This document shows, piece by piece, positions 17,740-24,251 of a stretch of DNA of 64,000 nucleotides. The notes below the pieces were generated by a model. That model was given only the letters and a program-made list of their open reading frames with translations, was not told the DNA's origin and searched no databases. Source of the stretch: JAWCMQ01 sp039091255 (GTDB taxonomy: Archaea; Aenigmatarchaeota; Aenigmatarchaeia; GW2011-AR5; JACRAC01); the NCBI GenBank assembly GCA_039091255.1, contig JAWCMQ010000001.1, forward strand, positions 62,001-126,000. Reading direction: 5' to 3'. Both the position numbers and the translations under genes were made by a program. How positions within the stretch are numbered: position 1 is the first letter of the stretch; each line of letters starts with the position of its first letter.

Positions 17740-18624
17740 ATGCCATCAAAGTACGACTACGAATTTCCGCCGTTCATGAAAAGCGCGCTGAGCAAGTCCG
17801 ACCTTCCGCAGGAGTATGAGCAGCAGCTTTTGGCTGCGATAGGCGAAGCGCGTCACGACGTCATGAAAGAGTTCGCAGCTGCGTATCGCGGCACGCCGCT
17901 TTACGAAGCCGCGCTCGGGCCTGGCAACGAGAGGCCGATTTTTCGCATCGAAAAAATGATGCCTGTGCTGCGCGACGCGCCCGAGGCGCTGCGTGACGCA
18001 TACGCCCGCCTGCGAAGCGCCAGAAACGAGCTTGTGCTGGGCTACCTAAAGCTCGCACTGAAGTGCGCAAAGCACTATGCGGGAGATAGCGACCTTGAAG
18101 ACATGTTTCAGGTCTGCGTGGAAGGCTTGCTGAGAGCGGCTACGGCATTCGACGGCAGCAAGGGATGCAAGTTCATGACGTATGCCGTTTACTGGATTCA
18201 GCAGCGGGCGCGACGAGCAAGGCATGACGATAGGCTTATCAGGGCTCCTTATTACCATGCCACGCCAGGAGCGGTCCGCGATTCCCTGCGAGAAAAGTCG
18301 GCTATGGCGATGCGCGTCCTTTCCTTAAGCGCGACAGGAGACGATGATGACAGAGATCGCTACGAACTTCTAGCAGCGGCAGATGAGGGCGTGCCCCTGA
18401 AAGCTGAAGAAGACCGCGATATGGTCCAGCATCTCCTTTCGCGCAGCGGCCTGACTGCCAGAGAACGTGACATTGTGCAGCGCCGATACATGAGCTGCGG
18501 AGACCGCGTTTCTCTCGAGGATGTGGGAAAGGCGTTCGGCATCACAAAGGAGCGCACGCGGCAGATCGAGCGCCGCGCTTTCCGAAAGATGGCGCGCACG
18601 GGATCAGCGGCTAGAACACTTTGA
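17740..18624 (+). CDS. Bacterial-type sigma-70-like factor in an archaeal genome
   Basis: Residues about 95-170 match sigma region 2. They include NELVLGYLKLALKCAKHYAG, then DLEDMFQVCVEGLLRAATAF (compare DLIQEGNIGLMKAV) and GCKFMTYAVYWIQQRARR (compare YKFSTYATWWIRQA), with the aromatic residues used for promoter melting. Residues 226-286 match region 4: LTARERDIVQRRY then SLEDVGKAFGITKERTRQIE, the helix-turn-helix that reads the -35 box. Region 3 is replaced by an acidic linker (GDDDDRDRYE). The start is ATG 17740, or GTG 17731. It follows the pilin genes by 19 bases. Sigma-like proteins have been reported in a few DPANN genomes. Function here is unknown. Confidence 0.85.
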   Translation: MPSKYDYEFPPFMKSALSKSDLPQEYEQQLLAAIGEARHDVMKEFAAAYRGTPLYEAALGPGNERPIFRIEKMMPVLRDAPEALRDAYARLRSARNELVLGYLKLALKCAKHYAGDSDLEDMFQVCVEGLLRAATAFDGSKGCKFMTYAVYWIQQRARRARHDDRLIRAPYYHATPGAVRDSLREKSAMAMRVLSLSATGDDDDRDRYELLAAADEGVPLKAEEDRDMVQHLLSRSGLTARERDIVQRRYMSCGDRVSLEDVGKAFGITKERTRQIERRAFRKMARTGSAARTL

Positions 18625-19030
18625 CAATCCCGAGTGCGACTCCTATCGCCACGAGCAGCCCCAGCATCAACGCCAGCTCGCCCGCGCCGCCCGTTCTTAT
18701 TGCGCCCTTGAACCTTGGAGCAGGGATGGGCCACAGCGGCATCACGCCGGTGTGCGTCAGCGAATCGGCTACGAGATGAGAGACCCAGCCGATGGCAAAT
18801 GCAACTGCTTGAGGCATGAACAGGAGCCCAGATGATATTCCTGCCCATGCGAATATGAGCAGCGCCCACATGTTGTGCAGCAGCTTGCGGTGCATGAATC
18901 GCAGGTCGAGGTCGGGCGCCAGCGCGCCCGCAAGCGCGAACAGCGCAAGCGCAGCCGGCAGGCGCAGCGCTTGCTGCAGAAGCAGGAACAGCAGGACTGC
19001 AAACAGGAGATGCGTTTTTCTTGTCGGCAT
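18611..19030 (-). CDS. YdjM/DUF457-like membrane-bound metal-dependent hydrolase
   Basis: This 139-residue membrane protein has the family's His/Asp pattern: RKTHLLFAV near the start, then GALAPDLDLRFMHRKLLHN and GWVSHLVADSLTHTG. Four or five hydrophobic helices surround these residues. Members of this group are called metal-dependent hydrolases, and the substrate is not established. It is convergent with the sigma-like gene, and their last 14 bases overlap. Confidence 0.8.
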   Translation of the reverse strand: MPTRKTHLLFAVLLFLLLQQALRLPAALALFALAGALAPDLDLRFMHRKLLHNMWALLIFAWAGISSGLLFMPQAVAFAIGWVSHLVADSLTHTGVMPLWPIPAPRFKGAIRTGGAGELALMLGLLVAIGVALGIVKVF

Positions 19031-19123
19031 GCAAGCGCCTCACGCGCCCTTGGCGCACGTTGCGCATTTCGAGCGCAACAGCTTGCAAATGGCTTGTCAT
19101 AGCTTATATTTTTATTTATCGAT

Positions 19124-19462
19124 ATGTCCGAAATGCCATCCGCTGAAACGCCAAGCGAAGAAATAGTGGCATCCGAGTTTGTTCTTCTGGACCCAAATGC
19201 GGTGCATGTTTATGCCAGCAAGCCGGTAGGGGTGCACGCAGTTCTTGTGCGCCGAATGGATGGTGCCTACTCGCTTGAAATGCACCTGCCTGGAGAAGGC
19301 AGCGATGGGTATCATGTCGCTGATGCCCAAACCGAAGATGAAGGCATGCGAATGCTCGCCGAGCTCGTTTCGCACTTGAACAGCAACGAATGCGCTATAG
19401 ACATATATCCTTTTGAAGGCCGCATCGAAATCAAGAAAAGCGGCGCATGGCGAAATAAATAA
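19124..19462 (+). CDS. Hypothetical protein, 112 aa
   Basis: I do not recognise this acidic, soluble, mixed alpha/beta protein (for example VHAVLVRRMDGAYSLEMHL). A TATTTTTATTTATCGATATG stretch immediately before the ATG looks like a TATA element. It is followed by a gene on the same strand 20 bases later, so the two may form an operon. Confidence 0.55.
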   Translation: MSEMPSAETPSEEIVASEFVLLDPNAVHVYASKPVGVHAVLVRRMDGAYSLEMHLPGEGSDGYHVADAQTEDEGMRMLAELVSHLNSNECAIDIYPFEGRIEIKKSGAWRNK

Positions 19463-19482
19463 GTTTGTATTCTACCTTTTCC

Positions 19483-19803
19483 ATGCCCGAACAGTCCAGA
19501 GTGCTCTGCTCGAATAGCTTCAGGATAAGCGAAAGGAAGATAAGGATAAAGGAATTCAAGCCGCAACGCGCTGAGCTGCAGCTTGTGGAGGACGCCGGCA
19601 GCTCTGGAAAAGTCTACCGCATTGTCGCACAGCTCAGCGAATGCCCCTCACCATCGCCAGTGTACAGGGGTTCGAGCGAGCTTGCGACCAACTCGAAACG
19701 GGATGCAAGATCCCTCTACAGGGATGCCATCGAAAGCATGCGGAAAGGGGATTATATTGTCCATGTAAGCTATGTGAAGGGTGCGCACATCGAACTAGGA
19801 TGA
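19483..19803 (+). CDS. Hypothetical protein, 106 aa
   Basis: I do not recognise this basic, beta-rich protein. It starts MPEQSRVLCSNSFRISERKI at ATG 19483, 20 bases after the preceding gene. A TTG at 19465 could extend it by six codons. The last nine bases overlap the convergent DAHP synthase gene. Confidence 0.5.
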   Translation: MPEQSRVLCSNSFRISERKIRIKEFKPQRAELQLVEDAGSSGKVYRIVAQLSECPSPSPVYRGSSELATNSKRDARSLYRDAIESMRKGDYIVHVSYVKGAHIELG

Positions 19804-20649
19804 CGGCCATTGCGCGCTTCGAGGATTTAGGCTCCAGATGCCCTTGCATGCTGCTATCAGCCGCTTTAGCCGCTCGACGTCTATGGCGTTGTGCCCGTCC
19901 ACGAGCGCCTCAGCGGGATTGTAGTGCACATCCACAAGCAGGCCGTCTGCGCCCGCTGCTATGGCCGCCCGTGCCATCGGCTCCACGAGTTCGCAGCGCC
20001 CTGTCCCATGGCTGGGATCCGCAATTATGGGCAAGCGCGTTTCCTGCTTTGCTATCGGTATTGCGCTCAGATGCAGAGAATATCGCTCGAACTCCTTATG
20101 GTTCTTGCCAACCGGAAGAATGCCGCGCTCGCAAAGGATGACTTTGTCGTTTCCTGCAGCGACTATGTGCGCTGCCGCAGAGAGCCATTCGCTGATGCCT
20201 GCGCCGAAGTGGCGCTTGAGCAAAACAGGCTTTCTCGTGCGCGCGACCGCCTTGAGCAGCGCGAAGTTCTGCATGTTGCGCGCACCTATCTGGTAGATGT
20301 CGATAGGATATTTTTCAAAGAGCTTGACATGCTCCTCAGAAAGTATCTCGGTTACGATAGGAATCTGGAGCTTGTCGCGCGCCTCGGCAAGGTACGTGAG
20401 CCCTTCTTCGCCAAGCCCCTCGAAGCCGCCCGGCGCAGTGCGAGGCTTGAACGCGCCTCCCCTAAGCACGTCCGCGCCAGCTTCCTTCACCTGCTCGGCA
20501 ATCTTAAGAAGCTGCTGCCTGCTTTCTACGGCGCATGGCCCCGCCATAAAAACGGGCGGTCCGCCCTGCGAGATTTCCAGTCGCCCGATGCGTATCGGAA
20601 GCGGCCTGAAGTTGTCCCTTCCGATGATGGCGTAAGGATCAGAAACCAT
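19795..20649 (-). CDS. 3-deoxy-7-phosphoheptulonate (DAHP) synthase, type I-beta-like
   Basis: The enzyme joins phosphoenolpyruvate and erythrose 4-phosphate to begin aromatic synthesis. The family motifs are in order: FMAGPCAVES, LRGGAFKPRT, YQIGARNMQNF, the LLKRHFG strand, ILCERGI and LPIIADPSHGTGR, then AAGADGLLVDVHYNP. No ACT or chorismate mutase domain is fused. The ATG at 20649 (MVSDPYA) lies eight bases after the stop of the HPr-like gene. A GTG at 20673 would overlap it. KDO8P synthase is related but less likely given the RGGAFKPRT context. Confidence 0.9.
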   Translation of the reverse strand: MVSDPYAIIGRDNFRPLPIRIGRLEISQGGPPVFMAGPCAVESRQQLLKIAEQVKEAGADVLRGGAFKPRTAPGGFEGLGEEGLTYLAEARDKLQIPIVTEILSEEHVKLFEKYPIDIYQIGARNMQNFALLKAVARTRKPVLLKRHFGAGISEWLSAAAHIVAAGNDKVILCERGILPVGKNHKEFERYSLHLSAIPIAKQETRLPIIADPSHGTGRCELVEPMARAAIAAGADGLLVDVHYNPAEALVDGHNAIDVERLKRLIAACKGIWSLNPRSAQWPSS

Positions 20650-20657
20650 ACAGACGC

Positions 20658-20942
20658 CTAGATTCTCTTCCACCCTTCTTCAAGATAATGCTTGATTTCC
20701 TCGGCAGCCTTTTCGCATCCGCTCTTTTCGCCGCTGACGCGTATTGTAACCGCTTTGCCGTTGATGCCGCAGCAGAGCAATTCGCACATTTCAAAAATGT
20801 TCTTCGCGTCAAACTGCCTGCCGCCGAAAGTGATGCTGATGTTGTGATCAGGGTAGCTTTGCGCGATGCTCACTATTTGGCTCATGTCCCTTATGCGTCC
20901 ACATTCGCAGCTGTATGTGGCAGCGGTTTCGTAGTCGCTCAT
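20658..20942 (-). CDS. HPr-fold protein lacking both phosphorylation sites
   Basis: The 94 residues align with HPr along most of its length. DAKNIFEMCELLCCGINGKAV corresponds to the HPr segment SAKSLFKLQTLGLTQGTVV, and VSGEKSGCEKAAEEIKHYL to the C-terminal helix. The active-site loop of HPr (GLHTRPA) is here GRIRDMS, without the histidine, and the regulatory serine position is Asn. It cannot be a phosphocarrier in the normal sense. It lies directly upstream of DAHP synthase and is probably cotranscribed. Extra cysteines (CECG, CCG) suggest metal or redox chemistry (inference). Confidence 0.6.
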   Translation of the reverse strand: MSDYETAATYSCECGRIRDMSQIVSIAQSYPDHNISITFGGRQFDAKNIFEMCELLCCGINGKAVTIRVSGEKSGCEKAAEEIKHYLEEGWKRI

Positions 20943-20996
20943 GCTGCTAATCCTGCCAGAAAAAAAAATTAATAGCTTTCCGCAAGGCGACCGGTT

Positions 20997-21761
20997 TCAC
21001 AGGTGTGCCGTCCAGCCGCCATCGACCACGAGCACCGCACCGGTTATGTAGTCCGCATCGCTCGAAACAAGGAATGCGACCGCGTTCGCGATGTCCTCGG
21101 GCTTGCCGATGCGGCCCCACGGAATGTTCGCAAGCATCTGCTGGTAGACGTGCTTGTCCTCAAGCACGTTCTTTGTCATCGCCGTCTCGATTGCGCCAGG
21201 CGCAATCGCATTTACATTAATCTTTTCCTTTGCAAGCTCAAGCGCCAGCGTCTGCGTCAATGATATTATGCCGGCCTTCGATGCGTTGTACGCTGCACAG
21301 CCTGGATATGCCCGCATGCCTGCGATGGAGGCGATGTTGACGATTTTCCCGCCCGACTTTTGCTTTACCATCTGCGCCGCAGATGCTCGGGCGCACAAAA
21401 AGTATCCTTTTAGGTTTATGTCAAGGATGCGGTCCCACTCCTGCTCTGTCATCTCCGCGCATGCCTTCATGTCGAGCACGCCGGCATTGTTGACGAGAAT
21501 GTCAATGCGCTTGAATTGCTTGACGGTTTCGGCTGCAAGCCGCTCGACGTCCTTTGCAATCGACACGTCCGACCGCACGCCGATGGCCTTTCCTTTTGCC
21601 TTCTTGATTTCGTTGACGACCGCTGCGATGTCCGCTTCATTCCTGCCGTTCACGACGACGCTTGCCCCGTCCCGTGCAAGCCTCAGCGCTATGGCTCGCC
21701 CAATGCCCTTCGACGATCCTGTGACAATGGCAACCTTCCCTTTCAGAGAACCGTTCGCCAT
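20997..21761 (-). CDS. Short-chain dehydrogenase/reductase (FabG-like)
   Basis: Classical SDR of 254 residues. The NAD(P) motif is VTGSSKGIGRAIA, then NNAGVLDM, the catalytic Ser in VNIASIAG and YNASKAG with the Tyr and Lys. The C-terminus LVVDGGWTAHL is usual for 3-oxoacyl-ACP reductase-like members. An Arg in VNGRNE after the second beta strand favours NADPH. The substrate is open: a 3-ketoacyl thioester, sugar or alcohol. No fatty-acid genes are adjacent. Confidence 0.88.
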   Translation of the reverse strand: MANGSLKGKVAIVTGSSKGIGRAIALRLARDGASVVVNGRNEADIAAVVNEIKKAKGKAIGVRSDVSIAKDVERLAAETVKQFKRIDILVNNAGVLDMKACAEMTEQEWDRILDINLKGYFLCARASAAQMVKQKSGGKIVNIASIAGMRAYPGCAAYNASKAGIISLTQTLALELAKEKINVNAIAPGAIETAMTKNVLEDKHVYQQMLANIPWGRIGKPEDIANAVAFLVSSDADYITGAVLVVDGGWTAHL

Positions 21762-21862
21762 GATAATCTACCTAATGTCATTTGGCGCCAGCAGAGTATA
21801 AAGGTTCGGGCATGCGGATTCGAGCACTAAGTTTTAAGAGTTCTCGGTGCATTGGATTGCGC

Positions 21863-22873
21863 ATGAACCCGAAGCCCTACGGCCTTGCTGTGCCGGATTA
21901 TTCTGAGCTTGGCATAGACCCTCCTTACTTTGGCGATGCTGTATGGGCGCGCCTGAAGGAGCTCGACGCTGAAGGCACGTTCGAGTACATACCCATGAAG
22001 GTCGTGCCTTTTCCCGATGGCGCAGAAAAAGTCGTTGTGCAAAGCAGCTGCCGGGACAAGGTAGTCTATGCCGTCCATTCATGGTACGTTGAGCCACCGC
22101 GGCATGTCGTGGTCGGAGCCGAGATATGCGATGCGCTCATGCGCTCGGATGCCAGCAAAGTTTACATGATTGAGCTCTTCAACACATACTATCGCCAGGA
22201 TGCGCAGGCAGGCAGGGAGCCTATAACCGCCCGCCTCGTTGCAGAAATCTACCACGGCGCAGGCATGGCCGGCCTTTTCACGGCAGATCCGCATTCCAAG
22301 CAGCTCGCTGGATTTTTCAGGAACATGCAGCCGCTGCCGATGTCAGGCAAACTTGCGGAGCGCGTCAAAGCCCGCTACGACACAAGCAACGCAGTCGTCG
22401 TTGCACCCGACCATGGCGGCTATACGCGCGCAGAGCACTTCGCAAACCTTCTTGACCTGCCGCTTGCGGTGCTGCACAAAGAAAGAAGGGGCACTGATAG
22501 CGTTAAGGTGAAGAGCTTGCTGGGGGACGTTTCCGGCAAAGATGTCTTTCTTAGGGATGACATAATTTCCACAGGCAGCACCAACATCGAAGCCGCGAAG
22601 GAGTTGCGAGCCAGGGGTGCCAGGAGCGTCTACGCAGTTGCGACGCACCTTGCGCTCTCTGGAGATGCGCGCCGGCGCCTGCGCGAGCACGGCATCCACG
22701 TGATAGGGACTAACACGATACCCCGCAAATTTTCAGATGAGGAGAAGCTCTACTTCGATGTAGCAGACGTTTCGGACCTAATCGCGAATGTGATATATGC
22801 AAAGTCGAAGGGTGGCTCAATAAGCCACTTCTTCAACAACCATGGCCAAACTACGCATCTGCGCTCTGCGTGA
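21863..22873 (+). CDS. prs: Ribose-phosphate pyrophosphokinase (PRPP synthetase)
   Basis: The enzyme makes PRPP from ribose 5-phosphate and ATP. Seen motifs are YMIELFNTYYRQD, the R5P-related LFTADPHSKQLAGFF, VVVAPDHGGYTRAEHFA, the catalytic KERRGTD and the PRPP loop DVFLRDDIISTGSTNIEAAK (usually DDMIDTGGT). The 336-residue length is a little more than the 290-310 usual in archaea, owing to the N-terminus. ATG 21863 follows a TTTTAAGAGTTC promoter-like stretch. It is divergent from the SDR gene and upstream of tRNA-Ala. Confidence 0.88.
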   Translation: MNPKPYGLAVPDYSELGIDPPYFGDAVWARLKELDAEGTFEYIPMKVVPFPDGAEKVVVQSSCRDKVVYAVHSWYVEPPRHVVVGAEICDALMRSDASKVYMIELFNTYYRQDAQAGREPITARLVAEIYHGAGMAGLFTADPHSKQLAGFFRNMQPLPMSGKLAERVKARYDTSNAVVVAPDHGGYTRAEHFANLLDLPLAVLHKERRGTDSVKVKSLLGDVSGKDVFLRDDIISTGSTNIEAAKELRARGARSVYAVATHLALSGDARRRLREHGIHVIGTNTIPRKFSDEEKLYFDVADVSDLIANVIYAKSKGGSISHFFNNHGQTTHLRSA

Positions 22874-22892
22874 TGCGCCGCTCGGCCTTCTT

Positions 22893-22913
22893 ATGCTTAA
22901 AATGATTAAGCAT
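22893..22913 (+). promoter_or_regulatory. Perfect 8-bp inverted repeat over the presumed tRNA-Ala TATA box
   Basis: ATGCTTAA, five bases (AATGA), then TTAAGCAT form a perfect palindrome. The CTTAAAA core is TATA-like and ends about 30 bases before the tRNA start at 22930, the archaeal distance. A symmetric promoter element could also serve as an operator (inference). Confidence 0.5.
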
Positions 22914-22929
22914 GACAACATAAGCAAGA

Positions 22930-23094
22930 GGGCCGGTAGATCAGCCTGGAGGCTCTTTCCGAGGGAAAGCCCTTGGGAAAGGGACGGAGCAAGACCGCTT
23001 CCGCCGCCGGGCAAAAGATCGCTACCTTAATTTCTGCATAGCAGAAATGGTGAAGGCATGGTAGAGGCCTCGGGTTCAAATCCCGACCGGTCCA
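22930..23094 (+). tRNA. tRNA-Ala (anticodon GGC) with two introns
   Basis: Acceptor GGGCCGG (22930-22936) pairs with CCGGTCC (23087-23093) and includes a G3-U70 wobble, the alanine identity pair. The D stem is GATC at 22939-22942 with GATC at 23017-23020, so about 66 nt of extra sequence sits in the D loop (about 22951-23016, with hairpins CTTTCC/GGAAAG and CCCTT/AAGGG). The anticodon stem is CTACC/GGTAG. The loop, after removal of about 26 nt (23029-23054, hairpin TTTCTGC-ATA-GCAGAAA), reads TT-GGC-AT. The T arm is TCGGG-TTCAAAT-CCCGA. Exact splice points depend on the bulge-helix-bulge fold. Without introns it reads like an archaeal tRNA-Ala. Confidence 0.85.
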
Positions 23095-23122
23095 TTCAGC
23101 ATTTATAAGCATAGCGCGCGCA

Positions 23123-24058
23123 ATGTGTGATATGCCGCATTTTGCGCCAAAAAAGTCCGTTAAAATTGTGAAAAACGGCAAAGCCAAAAACAGCAGAGAA
23201 AGGAAGAAGCTTTCCATACTCATTTCCGCGAAGCAAAACAAAGTCGGGATACGCGCTGCTCGCCGGCTGGAAAAGGAGCTGTCAAAGTTTGCCGACGTCC
23301 ACTTTGACAAGTCGACTGCCCAGAAGCTCATGCGCTGGCGCATGCGTGGCATCGCCATCAGCAAGTTCAAAGGAGACCTCATAATCACGCTGGGCGGCGA
23401 TGGCACGTTCCTTTGGACCGCATACCAGTCAGACGTACCTATTCTGCCCGTGCGCATCGAAGGCCACGGTTTCCTGTGCACGACAGACTACAAAGACCTG
23501 CTGGCGAACATGAAGCGCATCGAGCAGCGCAAGTGGGTGATAATGAAGCGCATGCGCCTGCAGGCAACAAAGCTGAAGCCCGGCATAATAGAAAAGTTTC
23601 TGCATCGCAATTACCCATGTGCGCTAAATGAGATTGCTTTTGCGAGAAAGCGGCCCTCTAAAGTTTTGAAAGTAGAGTTCGTCATTGACGGCACGCCGTT
23701 TTCGTTTTGGGGCGATGGGCTGATGTTCGCAACGCCCGCGGGTTCGACGGCGTACGCGTCATCCGCAGGCGGACCGCTGATAGACCCTAGCCTCGAAGCT
23801 ATAGCGATTGTTCCGCTTTACCCGTTCCACTCTAAAATAAAGCCTATGCTCGTGCCTGCCACGAAGCGCATCGAGGTCAGGATAAGGGGCGGCGACTGCG
23901 CCTTGATAGTCGACGGCCACACTGGAGAATACGTCAAGGCAGGCGCAAACTTTATCGTCGAGCGCGGCAAGCCAGTCGAAGTCGCTACGCTGGGCGATGT
24001 GAAGTTCTACGAGCGCTACCGCTATCAATTCATAGAGAACGAGGCTGGAGAGCTTTAG
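23123..24058 (+). CDS. nadK: NAD kinase
   Basis: This protein phosphorylates NAD to NADP. The GGDGT motif (LIITLGGDGTFLW) lies near residue 95, the ALNEIAFAR segment corresponds to the NE-x motif, and GDGLMFATPAGSTAYASSAGG is the glycine-rich conserved motif near residue 205. The length of 311 residues is somewhat longer than many archaeal forms because of a basic 30-residue N-terminus (KKSVKIVKNGKAKNSRERKK). A start at ATG 23132 is also possible. The gene lies between two tRNA genes on the same strand. Confidence 0.9.
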   Translation: MCDMPHFAPKKSVKIVKNGKAKNSRERKKLSILISAKQNKVGIRAARRLEKELSKFADVHFDKSTAQKLMRWRMRGIAISKFKGDLIITLGGDGTFLWTAYQSDVPILPVRIEGHGFLCTTDYKDLLANMKRIEQRKWVIMKRMRLQATKLKPGIIEKFLHRNYPCALNEIAFARKRPSKVLKVEFVIDGTPFSFWGDGLMFATPAGSTAYASSAGGPLIDPSLEAIAIVPLYPFHSKIKPMLVPATKRIEVRIRGGDCALIVDGHTGEYVKAGANFIVERGKPVEVATLGDVKFYERYRYQFIENEAGEL

Positions 24059-24071
24059 GGAGCGACAAACG

Positions 24072-24078
24072 CTTAAAT
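24072..24078 (+). promoter_or_regulatory. TATA-like box of tRNA-Ile
   Basis: CTTAAAT begins about 33 bases before the tRNA start at 24105, in the context ACGCTTAAATCC, consistent with an archaeal TATA box. Confidence 0.45.
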
Positions 24079-24104
24079 CCCGTTGCTTCGTTAGATAGGT
24101 TATC

Positions 24105-24220
24105 GGGCCGGTAGCTCAGTGGTAGAGCACTACGCTGATCCAAGCGCAGCGTGCGCCGGAAGCATCGCATGCGCTTGCGGCAAAACGTAGGGGTCGGGAG
24201 TTCGATTCTCCTCCGGCCCA
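24105..24220 (+). tRNA. tRNA-Ile (anticodon GAT) with an intron in the anticodon loop
   Basis: Acceptor GGGCCGG pairs fully with CCGGCCC (24213-24219), with discriminator A. The D arm is GCTC-AGTGGTA-GAGC. The anticodon stem is CTACG (24130-24134) with CGTAG (24186-24190). The loop begins CT-GAT, and an insert of about 44 nt (about 24140-24183), rich in self-complementary GCGC segments, precedes the last two loop bases AA. Spliced, the loop reads CTGATAA, as in other tRNA-Ile(GAT). The T arm GGGAG-TTCGATT-CTCC is regular. Confidence 0.88.
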
Positions 24221-24251
24221 TTGGCGCAAGCATCAGGCAAGAACGTCGGCG

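Noticed and set aside
23022..23064. Anticodon AAT read directly after TT in the unspliced loop (tRNA-Ile-like).
   Set aside because: That loop would be 33 nt. The G3-U70 pair and the spliced loop TTGGCAT agree with tRNA-Ala(GGC).
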